Source of the DNA: Paucimonas lemoignei
GTDB taxonomy: Bacteria; Pseudomonadota; Gammaproteobacteria; Burkholderiales; Burkholderiaceae_D
Assembly (NCBI RefSeq): GCF_004342585.1
Contig: NZ_SLZQ01000001.1
Location: forward strand, 248,001 to 312,000
Direction: 5' to 3'
DNA length: 64,000 nt
The position numbers and the translations under genes are program-made. The first letter of the stretch is position 1, and each line of letters starts with the position of its first letter. Positions 17,860 through 27,152 of this stretch are shown here, one piece after another. The notes under the pieces are model-generated. The model was not told where the DNA came from, made no database searches, and saw only the letters and a program-made list of their open reading frames with translations.

Positions 17860-19344
17860 ATGTCCGAATCCGCGTCCATTTTTCTTACAGGCGAAACGCT
17901 GCCCGGCTTTGTCAAAGAGGATGTCATCACGGCGCTGACGCGCTTGCTCAATACGGACAAGAGCATGGCGACCTCACTCCTGAGCGGGCGCGAGACACTG
18001 ATAAAACGAAATGCCACGCCCGCGGACATCGAACGCTATACGCAGGCGCTGCGCAAGGCGGGAGCGGCGGTGCGCGCAGTGCAGCCCAGCGCGCCTTCCG
18101 CGTTTCCCACCCTTTTTGAGGATGTCGATGAGCCGGCTTCTGCTCCGGCAGCGCCCGCGCCAGTGGCAAAGCCGGTGGCGCCGCCAGCCCCGAAGCAGGA
18201 TTCGCAACAGATATTGAAGCAGGAGACGAAACCTGAACCGAAGCCGGCGCCGCGGCAAGAAACCCAGCATAAACCGCCAGTCTCTCAGGAATTGACGCTC
18301 GCCCCGGGCTGGTCGAAGCCAGGAGAGGAACAGGCGGCGACTGCTCCTGCAAGAATGGAACAAGCGAGTGGCACGGGGATTTATCGTCCGCCAGTCTCTT
18401 CGGTTTCGTCGAGATCGAGAGCGACGGAGGCGGCACGTGCTGATAACGCATTCGACGCCGTGTATGCCGAAGTCCCGGTTTTCGGCTTCTCGACGGAGGG
18501 GCGAATCGGCCGGCTGCGCTACATGGCTTATCTGATGCCCGCCATGGCCCTGATGGTCGCCATGGCGATTGTTGCCGCCATCTTCATTCCGGCGATGGGC
18601 CCTGCAAAGCTCGGTTTCGGCATCCTCATCTGTGTGATCGTGGTTGCCGTCGTGCTGCTCTGGATGTCGGTCCGCATCGCAGCCCTGCGCCTGCATGACT
18701 TGAACAGAAGCGGGAAGTGGGTGTTATTGCCGGTTTTTGTATCCGTTGCCGCCGGCGCGTCGGGATCTCCCGCCTTGGTCATGATGGCGCCGGTGGTGCT
18801 CTGGATCTTGAGCCTGGCATTGATGTTCTGGCCCGGATCGCAGGAATATAACGACTATGGCCCGCCGTCAGCCCCCAATAACGAGTGGATTCAAATCGGC
18901 GCGATACTGTACCTGGCGCTCTGGGCTTTCAGTATCGTGGGAACGTTAAAATACGAAAAGAGCCATCTCTCCGACGACTCCGACGAAGCCTCGCAAAATG
19001 CCGCCGAAGAGGCGCAGGCAGACGCCAGGATCCGCAGCTACGCAAAACAGCTGGATGCGCAAACGCCGTTCATGATGGGACCGATGCTGAAACTCGATAA
19101 GGTCGAGTACGCGGACAAGGTGCTGCGGTATACGTCCACGATACAGGGACGCGGATTCATGATCACCGATGAGGAAAAGGATGCGATGAAGAAGTCCATG
19201 CTGAATTCCTATTGCGGCCAGGGGCAGGAGGGCAGGTTCTTCCCCTCAAATAAAATCCCGGTCGACTTCGTCTTCCGCTATCAGGTCACGGCCTGGGACT
19301 ATGACAGCTTCACGCTGAAACTTTCTCCGGAAAGCTGCCGCTGA
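17860..19344 (+). CDS. DUF805 membrane protein with N-terminal domain and Pro/Lys/Glu linker
   Basis: A 494-residue protein of unknown function. Residues 1-75 form a small globular segment (FLTGETLPGFVKEDV ... RYTQALRKAGAAVRAVQ) of a kind often found ahead of DUF805 in betaproteobacteria. Residues 80-160 are a Pro/Ala/Lys/Gln-rich linker with KPEPKPAPRQE-like repeats. DUF805 begins about residue 205 (FGFSTEGRIGRLRYMAYLM) with several helices up to about 365 and the LRLHDLNRSGKW motif. A soluble C-terminal domain (about 380-494) has two cysteines (SYCGQGQEGRFF and the penultimate Cys). It stands alone with its own 160-bp upstream spacer. Confidence 0.75.
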   Translation: MSESASIFLTGETLPGFVKEDVITALTRLLNTDKSMATSLLSGRETLIKRNATPADIERYTQALRKAGAAVRAVQPSAPSAFPTLFEDVDEPASAPAAPAPVAKPVAPPAPKQDSQQILKQETKPEPKPAPRQETQHKPPVSQELTLAPGWSKPGEEQAATAPARMEQASGTGIYRPPVSSVSSRSRATEAARADNAFDAVYAEVPVFGFSTEGRIGRLRYMAYLMPAMALMVAMAIVAAIFIPAMGPAKLGFGILICVIVVAVVLLWMSVRIAALRLHDLNRSGKWVLLPVFVSVAAGASGSPALVMMAPVVLWILSLALMFWPGSQEYNDYGPPSAPNNEWIQIGAILYLALWAFSIVGTLKYEKSHLSDDSDEASQNAAEEAQADARIRSYAKQLDAQTPFMMGPMLKLDKVEYADKVLRYTSTIQGRGFMITDEEKDAMKKSMLNSYCGQGQEGRFFPSNKIPVDFVFRYQVTAWDYDSFTLKLSPESCR

Positions 19345-19446
19345 TTCCGAACAGGATATAGGGATTACCCGGGCATTTCTGCCTTGCCGCCCCCGGTTTT
19401 CTGGTGGCAGTGTGAAGCGAATGCCAGTAGTGGCACGCTGTTTTCT

Positions 19447-21126
19447 TCAATCCGCTTCGACGCGGTTCCGGCCATTTCTTTTGGCGCGGTACAAGGCGCG
19501 ATCGGCCCGTTCCAGCAGATCGGAATCGGTATCGCCAGTTTTGCAGGTGGAGCATCCGGCGCTGACCGTCACGATAATCGGACCAGTATCAGTCTCAACC
19601 GGGATTTTTTCGATCCACTTCCTGATGGTTTCCGCAAACTGCTTGGCGGCATGCAGGCTGCATCCCGGCAGGATCACGGCAAATTCCTCGCCGCCGAAGC
19701 GGCAGGCGATATCCGCTTTCCTTACCCGCTTCGCGAGCCGCCGTGCGAATTCCTTGATGACCAGATTGCCCATGAGATGGCCATGCTTGTCGTTCAGGGC
19801 CTTGAAATGGTCGATGTCGAACAGGATTAGCGAAAGCGGCATACTCCCGCCATGCCTGGAAAACTCGCTGACGCGCCGGTCCAGGGCATCGTGAAAATAG
19901 CCGAAGTTGTACAGCCCGCTCAACCTGTCCTTCAGCGCGCGCTCGCCCAGGACGGTGACTTCTGAGGCCAGCTTGGTATTCAGCGATTCGACGATCGTCT
20001 GCTGCCGCTTCATCGTTTCATATACATCGGCATTCACCAGCAGCGTGCTGAAGAACTGCGACAGCAGCTTGATCGTGCGAAACTGGTTTTCGTTCGGATG
20101 AAAAACGTCGCGCACCGTGGCGAAGGTCAGCACCGCAAGCGGCCGATTTTCATGCGAAATCGGCATGTGAATGAATGTTCGCGGTGTTCCGATAATGTCG
20201 AGAATCTCGTTCACCCGGTCGGACATCGGCACATGGCGAATCGCCGCGACATCCTCGATAAACATCGGGTGGTTCTGCGTCATCACCTCGCTGATCGTGA
20301 CTGCGAAATCGCTGTCGTCAAAGACTGTCCGGGCATAGTATTCACTCAGCTTCTGAGCAATCGGCATGTAATTCGGGTTGATGGCTATGGTCGATTTGCA
20401 GACATATCCATCGTTTTCCTTTAGCCAGATCGAGATCAGGTCGACTGCAAAACGCCGCAGGCATTCTTCGGAAATCAGCCGGTAAATTTCTTCGCGCGCA
20501 TTGACGACGTTGACCTGATTAACAAACCTGAGAAATTCGGTTTGCTCATTGATGGCATTCGTCACCACACGCTCGCGCTGCGCGAGCTCTTCCTGCCGTT
20601 TGGCCGCGCGGATGCGTTTTCCGGCCAGCGCGCAGAGTTCCTGCAAAAACTCCAGGTCGCCCTGATGCGGCGTACGGTTCTTGCAAAACACCATGAGCGT
20701 GCCGATCGGCTCGCTTTCCTCCATTGGACGGATCGGTACGATGGCGACTGATTGCATGGCCCAGCGCTTGAAACGCGCCCAGGTCGCTCCGGCCAGGGCT
20801 TCGACATCGGAACGATCGGCAATCACAGGCTTGCCTTCCTTGAAGCACTGTACGTTCAGGTCCTTGCTGGCAAGCGGGAAGGAATAATAAATGAACGTAT
20901 CCCGGTGGGTCGCCAGCTCGGTCGGCAGCGAACTCCAGTGGCAGACCAGGTTCTCATGGCGATCGTCGATGAGATTGATGAGCGTGGCTTCATAGTCGCT
21001 CCATTTCAGCGCGGCAGCCGCGACCGTCTCAAGAACGGTTCTTAAATCTGCGGCATCACTGAGTGACTGAAAGAGCTTTAAACGCGCTTCATTGCCAATA
21101 ACAACTTGCGTATTTTCGACGCTCAT
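19447..21126 (-). CDS. GAF-GGDEF diguanylate cyclase
   Basis: A 559-residue soluble c-di-GMP synthase. Two GAF-like sensory regions (about 10-175 and 200-360) precede a coiled linker and a GGDEF domain (about 395-556). The active-site motif is GGEEF (about residue 475), preceded by RKAD, an RxxD inhibitory site in the correct register five residues upstream, so product inhibition is expected. The substrate region DIDHFKALNDKHGHLMGN is intact and no EAL domain is present. No signal peptide or membrane segment is seen, so the input is cytoplasmic. It is divergent from the small lysine-rich gene region and convergent with the DUF805 gene. Confidence 0.9.
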   Translation of the reverse strand: MSVENTQVVIGNEARLKLFQSLSDAADLRTVLETVAAAALKWSDYEATLINLIDDRHENLVCHWSSLPTELATHRDTFIYYSFPLASKDLNVQCFKEGKPVIADRSDVEALAGATWARFKRWAMQSVAIVPIRPMEESEPIGTLMVFCKNRTPHQGDLEFLQELCALAGKRIRAAKRQEELAQRERVVTNAINEQTEFLRFVNQVNVVNAREEIYRLISEECLRRFAVDLISIWLKENDGYVCKSTIAINPNYMPIAQKLSEYYARTVFDDSDFAVTISEVMTQNHPMFIEDVAAIRHVPMSDRVNEILDIIGTPRTFIHMPISHENRPLAVLTFATVRDVFHPNENQFRTIKLLSQFFSTLLVNADVYETMKRQQTIVESLNTKLASEVTVLGERALKDRLSGLYNFGYFHDALDRRVSEFSRHGGSMPLSLILFDIDHFKALNDKHGHLMGNLVIKEFARRLAKRVRKADIACRFGGEEFAVILPGCSLHAAKQFAETIRKWIEKIPVETDTGPIIVTVSAGCSTCKTGDTDSDLLERADRALYRAKRNGRNRVEAD

Positions 21127-21497
21127 TGGATGTGTTCAGGGAGGAACCATGACTTGTTTTTGAAAGAAGATTATGCCTTTAAATGTGAAAAGTTGTGCGC
21201 CAAGAAAATTTAATTAACAGTTACAAGAAAAGATTTAACAAATTGTTGCTATGGCACGCAGGAGTGCATTCCCTATGAATGCCAGATCTGTTTTGCCGTT
21301 ATGCTTTTTATAGCCAAAACGTCATGGCCAGCAAGCTGAAGGAAAATAATTTCGCTCGCACTCTGCATGCAGGCCCAGCCAAATGCATCCTATAAAACGA
21401 ACTCTGAACAAACATGAGAGGAAATCCGGAAACCTTATAAGCAGCAAGCTGACTAATGGCCATAGCTATTTTTTCAATCTTTTAGAAAGGAATATTT
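21127..21497. other. AT-rich spacer without a recognisable gene
   Basis: This 371-bp spacer lies between the divergent GGDEF gene and the small lysine-rich gene. I find no ORF with a ribosome site. It must hold promoters for both neighbours, but I cannot place convincing -35/-10 pairs. Confidence 0.5.
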
Positions 21498-21659
21498 ATG
21501 GCTGCTAATACGAAGAACAAATATCCCGCAGATAAAACCGGAACGAAGTACAGCGAATTCAGGAATACCAAGCGTGTTGCTCCCGGCAAAGTGAAAACTG
21601 AAAAATCAGCAAAGCAATCTGTGAGCGCTGCCGAACAGTCCGCCGCCAAGACTGCGTAA
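21498..21659 (+). CDS. Small lysine-rich hypothetical protein (53 residues)
   Basis: A short gene with strong start and stop signals: GAAAGGAA at 21485-21492, ATG at 21498, TAA at 21657-21659, and an intrinsic terminator 112 bp downstream. The product (MAANTKNKYPADKTGTKYSE..., ending in an Ala/Ser/Gln/Lys tail) is very basic, rich in Lys, Thr and Ala, and has no Cys, Trp or hydrophobic helix. It is predicted to be disordered, like small nucleic-acid-binding or stress proteins. I do not recognise the family. It sits between two diguanylate cyclase genes but has its own terminator, so it is probably an independent unit. Confidence 0.6.
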   Translation: MAANTKNKYPADKTGTKYSEFRNTKRVAPGKVKTEKSAKQSVSAAEQSAAKTA

Positions 21660-21770
21660 TCATCTTTCCAAACGGCTGTTCATGCCGGCATGCTGTTGAG
21701 ATCGAATTGTCATGTCTGATGAAATGTAATTCTTCATTAACAGTCTTCCTCGATTGCCGAGCAAAACTTC

Positions 21771-21806
21771 AAAACCAGCCTGTATTACGCGTATAGGCTG
21801 GTTTTT
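21771..21806 (+). terminator. Intrinsic terminator after small lysine-rich gene
   Basis: A perfect 11-bp stem AAAACCAGCCT / AGGCTGGTTTT (21771-21781 and 21795-21805) with a 13-base loop ends in a T5 run. It ends 75 bp before the next diguanylate cyclase start and separates that gene from the small gene. Confidence 0.85.
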
Positions 21807-21880
21807 CCATGCTTTTCTCTCAATGAAGTGCCACGACTCATGGCATCATTTCAGCTATTGAATATCTGGAATGTAATCGC

Positions 21881-23557
21881 ATGGTTGTTGAAAAAAGATT
21901 AAGGCTGGGCGGGATAACGATTCTTGTCATTATGTTGTTAACGACGATTGTCCCATTTCAGATGATGTCCTGGCTCCGTTCCACACAAGAAGAAATCACC
22001 AAAGTCCAGGAGTCATCGCATACCCTTGAAAACCTGCTGTCCTTGATGAAGGATGTCGAAACCGGCCAGCGCGGCTTCATCATCACAGGGAAGGAAGCTT
22101 TCCTGGAACCGTATTACGCCGCGCAGAGCCAGATTGCAGACGCCAAAGCCGAATTAAGCGCTTTGTCGCGCAATTCCGGGCAACAGCTGCAGGCCCACGA
22201 AAGAATCCGCAAACTTGTCGATCTTAGAGTCGAAGAAGCGACAAATAATATTGAGCTCAGGCGTGCGGATGGATTTGCGGCAGCGGAACCGGCAGTCACC
22301 CGGGCAACCGGCAAAGCTTACATGGACGAGTTGCGGCAATTGATCGGCCAGGAGCTTGAATTCAACCAGCAGCACATTCAACTTCTGGTGAAAGAGTTAG
22401 GGCAACGCAATCGTATCGCCACGAATACCGAGCTGATCGTCACGCTTGTGAATTTCGTATTGCTGTCCCTGGTGTTCATTTTCATGTTCCGCCTGTTGAG
22501 GGAACGACAGGCAACCGCGACCCAGCTGCAAAAAACCGGCGAAGAGCGTGCCCTTGGAATGACCGCGCTGGAACACCGCAATCAGGAAATCTCAACCATT
22601 TCCCAGATGGCGCAGGCGCTGGATTCCACGCAGTCCGTCAAGGAGACATTCGAGGTCATCGCCTTGTATTGCGCCAAGCTGCTGCCGCAAACGTCAGGCA
22701 CCTTGTACCTGTTCCGCAATTCTCGCGACCTGCTGGAAATGGAAGCGCAGTGGGGGACGTCGACTTGCAGCAGGCAGACGATCGAGCCGGCGCAATGCTG
22801 GGGGCTGCGGCGCGGCCAACCGCACCATACCAGCAATACGCAGGATCTGTGCTGCGCGCACTACGACATATCGGCCGATGCGAAACGCCATTTTTGCATT
22901 CCCCTGTCTGCGCGCGGCGAAGTGCTCGGCCTGATGTACATCGAGTCGCCGCCCTCGACGCAGGAAGAGGCCGATCGCCTCGAAATGCTGGCGATTGCCG
23001 TCTCCGAACAGATTTCCCTGGCCGTGGCGAATGCCCGCCTGCGCGAAGTGCTGCGGCAGCAATCGATCATCGATCCGCTTACCGGGCTCTATAACCGCCG
23101 CTATCTCGATGAAACCCTGAAGCGGGAACTGGCGCGGGCAGTGCGCCACAATAAGCCGATCGCCCTGATCGAGCTGGATATCGACCACTTCAAGAAAGTC
23201 AACGATACCTATGGACATGATGCAGGTGACCTGGTGCTGAGCCTGGTATCCAGCGAATTGAAGGCGGGTATCCGTGAGTCGGATCTGGCATGCCGCTTCG
23301 GTGGAGAAGAGCTGGTCGTCATCCTGCCGGAATGCAACCGGGAGGCAGCGCTGGAACGCGCCGAAAAGCTCCGCCAAGCCATCAGCCGTCTGGACATTCT
23401 TCACAATGGCCAGCATATCGGCAATGTCACGGCCTCTTTCGGCGTCGCGGCTTATCCCGAGCATGGCAGCGAACCGGAACATCTGTTTCGCTGCGCAGAC
23501 CAGGCCCTGTACAGCGCCAAACGCAATGGCCGCAACCGGGTCGAGGTGGCGGGATAA
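21881..23557 (+). CDS. CHASE3-GAF-GGDEF membrane diguanylate cyclase
   Basis: A 558-residue membrane sensor. TM1 (about 9-30) and TM2 (about 183-203) bracket a CHASE3 periplasmic domain containing the characteristic DVETGQRGFIITGKEAFLEPY. A coiled segment, a GAF domain (about 240-390, with Cys-rich SPTC-like region TSTCSRQTIEPAQCWGLRRG) and a GGDEF domain follow. The active site reads GGEEL rather than GGEEF at about residue 473; RESD five residues upstream is an RxxD inhibitory site. The Phe-to-Leu change may lower or alter activity. The GGDEF core DIDHFKKVNDTYGHDAGD is intact, so I call it a probable cyclase. It is monocistronic. Confidence 0.88.
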   Translation: MVVEKRLRLGGITILVIMLLTTIVPFQMMSWLRSTQEEITKVQESSHTLENLLSLMKDVETGQRGFIITGKEAFLEPYYAAQSQIADAKAELSALSRNSGQQLQAHERIRKLVDLRVEEATNNIELRRADGFAAAEPAVTRATGKAYMDELRQLIGQELEFNQQHIQLLVKELGQRNRIATNTELIVTLVNFVLLSLVFIFMFRLLRERQATATQLQKTGEERALGMTALEHRNQEISTISQMAQALDSTQSVKETFEVIALYCAKLLPQTSGTLYLFRNSRDLLEMEAQWGTSTCSRQTIEPAQCWGLRRGQPHHTSNTQDLCCAHYDISADAKRHFCIPLSARGEVLGLMYIESPPSTQEEADRLEMLAIAVSEQISLAVANARLREVLRQQSIIDPLTGLYNRRYLDETLKRELARAVRHNKPIALIELDIDHFKKVNDTYGHDAGDLVLSLVSSELKAGIRESDLACRFGGEELVVILPECNREAALERAEKLRQAISRLDILHNGQHIGNVTASFGVAAYPEHGSEPEHLFRCADQALYSAKRNGRNRVEVAG

Positions 23558-23782
23558 GTGATATCTCGCACAAAGTTCTTTCAATGCAGATGATAAAGAC
23601 AATGACTTTTTGCTATGCTTTCACGGCATTCATTGGAATGCTGAAAGCTTCTTGTTTCACCTTGTAAAAATCGCGAGCTGCAGCCATATCTCCGTGTATT
23701 TTGTGAACCTCTTGTCAACGGTATGCGCGGCGTCCGCGTTTTTCAATCGGGCATATCGCCTTAACCTTGGAGGGTAATCGCA

Positions 23783-24136
23783 ATGAAGAAATTTATTTTG
23801 GCTGCTGCCAGCTTCATGTTCACCGCAAGCCTTGCTTTTGCACAAGCGCCATCGTCCTCGTCTTCTGCCACCTCCGCGGGCGCTCCGCCGGCTGCCGGTG
23901 CCGCCGCTGCGGCGCAGGCAACGACTTGCGCCTCCAGGGCCGTGGACAAAAACGGCAAGCCGCTGGCTGGCGCCGCGAAGAATTCTTTCATGAAGAAGTG
24001 CGAAGCTGAAAACAAGGGCCAGGGTTCAGCGGCAGCAAGCTGCGAAGCCAAGGCCGTCGGCAAGAATGGCAAGCCGCTCGCCGGCGCTGCCAAGGCATCC
24101 TTCATGAAGAAGTGCCAGGCTGACGCGGCAAAATAA
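23783..24136 (+). CDS. psiF: PsiF-repeat exported protein
   Basis: A 117-residue secreted protein with a clean signal peptide (KKFILAAASFMFTASLAFAQ). An Ala/Ser/Pro-rich linker precedes two tandem PsiF repeats: CASRAVDKNGKPLAGAAKNS..FMKKC and CEAKAVGKNGKPLAGAAKAS..FMKKC, each with a pair of cysteines. PsiF is named for a phosphate-starvation-inducible E. coli gene; its function is unknown. GGAGG at 23769-23773 precedes the start. No Pho box was recognisable by eye. A terminator follows closely, so it is monocistronic. Confidence 0.85.
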   Translation: MKKFILAAASFMFTASLAFAQAPSSSSSATSAGAPPAAGAAAAAQATTCASRAVDKNGKPLAGAAKNSFMKKCEAENKGQGSAAASCEAKAVGKNGKPLAGAAKASFMKKCQADAAK

Positions 24137-24154
24137 TTCGTGAAGCAGGTTCAG

Positions 24155-24184
24155 GAAAGCCGGCGCAAGCCGGTTTTCTTTTTT
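24155..24184 (+). terminator. Intrinsic terminator of the psiF-like gene
   Basis: Stem GAAAGCCGGC / GCCGGTTTTC (one mismatch, 4-base loop) is followed by a T-rich run ttcTTTTTT, 18 bp after the stop codon. Confidence 0.8.
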
Positions 24185-24268
24185 GTGCCGCGATATGCGC
24201 GATGACCAGCGCATCGGTGCTACCATCGATGGTTTGCAAAAAAACAATATTAACAGCGTGTGCAAACC

Positions 24269-24874
24269 ATGAATGTCATCTCAGCCGTCAAACTCGAACG
24301 CAACCCGCTGGAAGGCCGGCGCGTCATCCTCGAACCGCTTGGAATGCAGCATTTGCGCGGGTTGGCCGAAGCCATCGAGGATGGCGATCTGTGGAACATT
24401 CCCGTGACCTTCGTTCCGCATCCGCGCGACCTTGAAGAGTTTGTCGCGTTCGCGGAAGACGCTTTCCAGGCAGGTCGGGAACTGGCCTATGCCACCATCG
24501 ACAAGGCCAGCGGCAGGATTGCGGGCAGCACGCGCTTTCGCTGCATCGAACTTGGCCATCGCCGCGCCGAAATCGGCTTTACCTTTCTGGGCGAATCATG
24601 GCAGCGTTCGCACATCAATACCGAGGCAAAGTACCTGATGCTCAAGCATGCCTTCGAACGGTGGGAGCTGAATCGCGTGGAATTGCTGACGGATGTGTTG
24701 AATACCAAGTCGCGTAACGCCATTGCCCGTATCGGCGCCAGGGAAGAGGGCATCCTGCGCAGCCACATGGTCATGCGCGACGGACGTATCCGCGATTCGG
24801 TCATGTTCAGCATCATCAGGGCGGAATGGCAGGATGTGAAAGCCGCGCTGGAGCAGAAGATCGCGGCAAGCTGA
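24269..24874 (+). CDS. GNAT acetyltransferase, RimJ/RimL-like
   Basis: A 201-residue GCN5-related N-acetyltransferase of the RimL group. The ATG at 24269 is chosen; an in-frame GTG at 24260 would add three residues. Family features are LEGRRVILEPLGMQHLRGL at the N-terminus, RAEIGFTFLGESWQRSHINTE (acetyl-CoA-binding beta4/alpha3 region), and NRVELLTDVLNTKSRNAIARIGAREEGILR near 137-166. The substrate could be a ribosomal or other protein N-terminus, or a small molecule. It is not in an operon: its neighbour downstream is convergent. Confidence 0.85.
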   Translation: MNVISAVKLERNPLEGRRVILEPLGMQHLRGLAEAIEDGDLWNIPVTFVPHPRDLEEFVAFAEDAFQAGRELAYATIDKASGRIAGSTRFRCIELGHRRAEIGFTFLGESWQRSHINTEAKYLMLKHAFERWELNRVELLTDVLNTKSRNAIARIGAREEGILRSHMVMRDGRIRDSVMFSIIRAEWQDVKAALEQKIAAS

Positions 24875-24931
24875 AGACGTGCAATGGTGCCAGGCCCGGC
24901 GAACGGAGGCGCTTCTAAAAACGACGATGCA

Positions 24932-25351
24932 TCAGCCTTGCCCGGTTTGCCCGAACAGATCGTGGGAATCCAGAATGGCGAAGGCGATTTCCGGTTTTTG
25001 CTCGAGACAGCGGCGGATCGCCGCTGGTATTGCCTGCTTGGTCTTGCGGCATAAGCCGGGCTGATCTGCCAGGTGAATGCCGATACCGCCGCGGATTGTC
25101 CGCACTTCTTCGGTGGCCGGCGCGATCGTCACCACGATGCCCAGGTTGGCATGCAGGCGTTCCTGCATATGCTTGAGGTCTTCATAGGTGGCGATGCTTT
25201 CGAGGCGCGCCACCAGGCGTTTTTCCTCTTCCCTGGTCAGTCTCAGGATGCGCAAGTCGCCCTGCGGGTCTTCCAGCAAGCGCTCGCGGTCGCAGGTGCA
25301 GGCGCCCGGCGGGCACTCCGTGCGAATGGGGAAGGGAAGCGCCTGCGCCAT
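24932..25351 (-). CDS. Conserved-looking hypothetical protein, Cys-rich N-terminus, co-transcribed with phnA
   Basis: A 139-residue soluble protein that I do not recognise. The N-terminal segment has closely spaced cysteines (CPPGACTC, about 13-20), possibly a metal site, followed by a helical core (LRLTREEEKRLVARLESI, TYEDLKHMQERLHANLG) and a beta-rich part with a GGIGIHLADQPGLCRKTKQ segment. The gene begins 4 bp after the PhnA stop, so the two are almost certainly one operon. The C-terminus is a short Gly/Gln tail. No membrane segment is seen. Confidence 0.65.
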   Translation of the reverse strand: MAQALPFPIRTECPPGACTCDRERLLEDPQGDLRILRLTREEEKRLVARLESIATYEDLKHMQERLHANLGIVVTIAPATEEVRTIRGGIGIHLADQPGLCRKTKQAIPAAIRRCLEQKPEIAFAILDSHDLFGQTGQG

Positions 25352-25355
25352 GGCG

Positions 25356-25700
25356 TCAGACCTTTTTGACGAACTCCGACTTCAGGCTCATGGCGCCGAA
25401 GCCATCTATCTTGCAATCGATATCGTGATCGCTGTCGACCAGGCGGATATTCTTGACCTTGGTGCCTTGCTTGATCACGCCGCCGGAACCCTTGAGCTTC
25501 AAGTCCTTGATCACGGTGACGGTGTCGCCATCCTGGAGAACATTGCCGGCGGAATCCCGGTAAACCTTTGCCTTTTCTTCACCGGCATCCGTGCCGGCAT
25601 GGATGGGCCATTCATGGGCGCATTCGGGACAGACGTACTGGCCCGCATCTTCATACGTGAAGGCGGAGCCGCATTGCGGGCATGGTGGCAAATTACTCAT
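25356..25700 (-). CDS. phnA: PhnA/YjdM family zinc-ribbon protein
   Basis: A 114-residue protein. The N-terminal zinc ribbon has C7-P-Q-C10 and C24-P-E-C27, and the conserved PhnA domain contains [23 protein letters not shown] and [14 protein letters not shown], followed by a C-terminal KSEFVKKV. Despite its historical link to phosphonate uptake, PhnA/YjdM is not a phosphonatase and its role is unsettled. It is the first gene of a two-gene minus-strand unit and is divergent from the MFS gene. Confidence 0.92.
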   Translation of the reverse strand: MSNLPPCPQCGSAFTYEDAGQYVCPECAHEWPIHAGTDAGEEKAKVYRDSAGNVLQDGDTVTVIKDLKLKGSGGVIKQGTKVKNIRLVDSDHDIDCKIDGFGAMSLKSEFVKKV

Positions 25701-25913
25701 CAGGGATTGAGGCTAGGCTGAAAAAACGCAGTATAAAGCTTCAACGGCCCGATAGGAACTGTTGGCGGTCGAATGCCTGCGCGGGAGGGATGGCGTGTCC
25801 GACGCCGAAATTACCGCGGGTCTATAATCACGCCTTCACTCACGCCGCTGTCTGTAGCGGCATTACCGTCTTTTCTACTTCCGGGCGTGGTGTCACACGT
25901 CTCGTTCATCTTC

Positions 25914-27152
25914 ATGGCTTTATTTTCCGCTAACGGCCTTGGCGTCCTCCGCCATCGCAATTTCAGCCTGTACCTCTCGGCCCGCCTGCTTTCCGCTCTG
26001 GCCGTCAACATGCAAAGCGTCGCCATCGGCTGGCAAGTGTATGCGGTGACCGGCAATGTCTATGACCTTGGCCTGATCGGGCTGGCCCAGTTCGCGCCAT
26101 TTTTCCTGCTGATCCTGCCGGCCGGGCACGTCGCCGATCGCTACAACCGCCGCACGGTCATCACGTGCTGCTTCGTCTTGCAATTGTTGTGCGGGCTATT
26201 GCTGTTCTTGCTGAGCTGGGCCGGGCTCAAGAGCATCTGGCCGGTGCTGAGCGTGCTGGCGCTGTATGGCAGCGCGCGCGCCTTCATGATGCCGGCCAGC
26301 CAGGCAATCCTGATCAACATGGTGCCGCCGGAAAGCTTCAGCAAGGCGGTGGCCCTGAATTCCTCGATCTTCCATGTCGCCGTGATCGTCGGCCCGACGC
26401 TGGGCGGCCTGCTTTACCTTGCCGGCGCAACCACGGTGTACGTGACGGTTGCGGCCTTGCTGTCCATTTCCATCTGCCTGATGCTGGCCACGCGCATCCC
26501 GCCGCAGCAGGTCCAGCGCGAGCCGGCCAGCTGGCACACCTTGCTGGAAGGCCTGCGTTTCGTCTGGTCGCGGCCCGTCGTCCTGGGAGCGATATCCCTG
26601 GACCTGTTCGCTGTCCTGTTCGGCGGCGCTACCGCGTTGTTGCCTGCCTTGGCGCGCGATGTCCTGCATGCCGGTCCGGCGATGCTCGGCTTGTTGCGGA
26701 CGGCGCCGGCTATCGGCGCGGTGGTCATTTCGGTGGCGCTCGCCTTCTGGCCGATCACGCGCCGCGTCGGTTCCTGGATGTTTGCCGGCGTGGCGGTGTT
26801 CGGCGCCGGCACCATCGTGCTCGGCACGACCAGCAACGCCATGCTTGCCCTGGCAGCGCTGTTCCTCATGGGCGCAGGCGACATGGTCAGCGTGTATATC
26901 CGCCATATCCTCGTCCAGGTGGAAACGCCGGACGCGATTCGCGGCCGGGTGAGCGCCGTCAACGCCGTCTTTATCGGCGCCTCGAACGAGCTCGGGGAAT
27001 TCGAATCGGGCGTGACCGCCAGCTGGTTCGGGCTGGTACGGGCGTTAGTGTTGGGCGGCGTCGCAACGCTCGCCGTGACAGGCATCTGGATGTGGCGCTT
27101 TCCCGTGTTGGCGAAGATGGATCGTTTCCCGCACGCCGGGCGTGAATCCTGA
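25914..27152 (+). CDS. MFS transporter, EntS/MFS_3-like exporter
   Basis: A 412-residue major-facilitator protein, probably a drug or siderophore exporter. The start at 25914 (MALFSANGLGVLRHRNFSLYLSARLLS) is preferred because the RN(F/Y)R-like entry to TM1 is typical of the group; the frame extends 47 codons upstream with less plausible sequence. The signature loop GHVADRYNRRTV after TM2 (about 72-83) is the conserved DRxxRR motif. About 11-12 helices are visible, with a central loop at about 200. It has no operon partners. Confidence 0.88.
   Translation: MALFSANGLGVLRHRNFSLYLSARLLSALAVNMQSVAIGWQVYAVTGNVYDLGLIGLAQFAPFFLLILPAGHVADRYNRRTVITCCFVLQLLCGLLLFLLSWAGLKSIWPVLSVLALYGSARAFMMPASQAILINMVPPESFSKAVALNSSIFHVAVIVGPTLGGLLYLAGATTVYVTVAALLSISICLMLATRIPPQQVQREPASWHTLLEGLRFVWSRPVVLGAISLDLFAVLFGGATALLPALARDVLHAGPAMLGLLRTAPAIGAVVISVALAFWPITRRVGSWMFAGVAVFGAGTIVLGTTSNAMLALAALFLMGAGDMVSVYIRHILVQVETPDAIRGRVSAVNAVFIGASNELGEFESGVTASWFGLVRALVLGGVATLAVTGIWMWRFPVLAKMDRFPHAGRES

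Noticed and set aside
22694-23602. Minus-strand ORF of 302 residues
   Set aside because: Antisense to the CHASE3-GGDEF gene.
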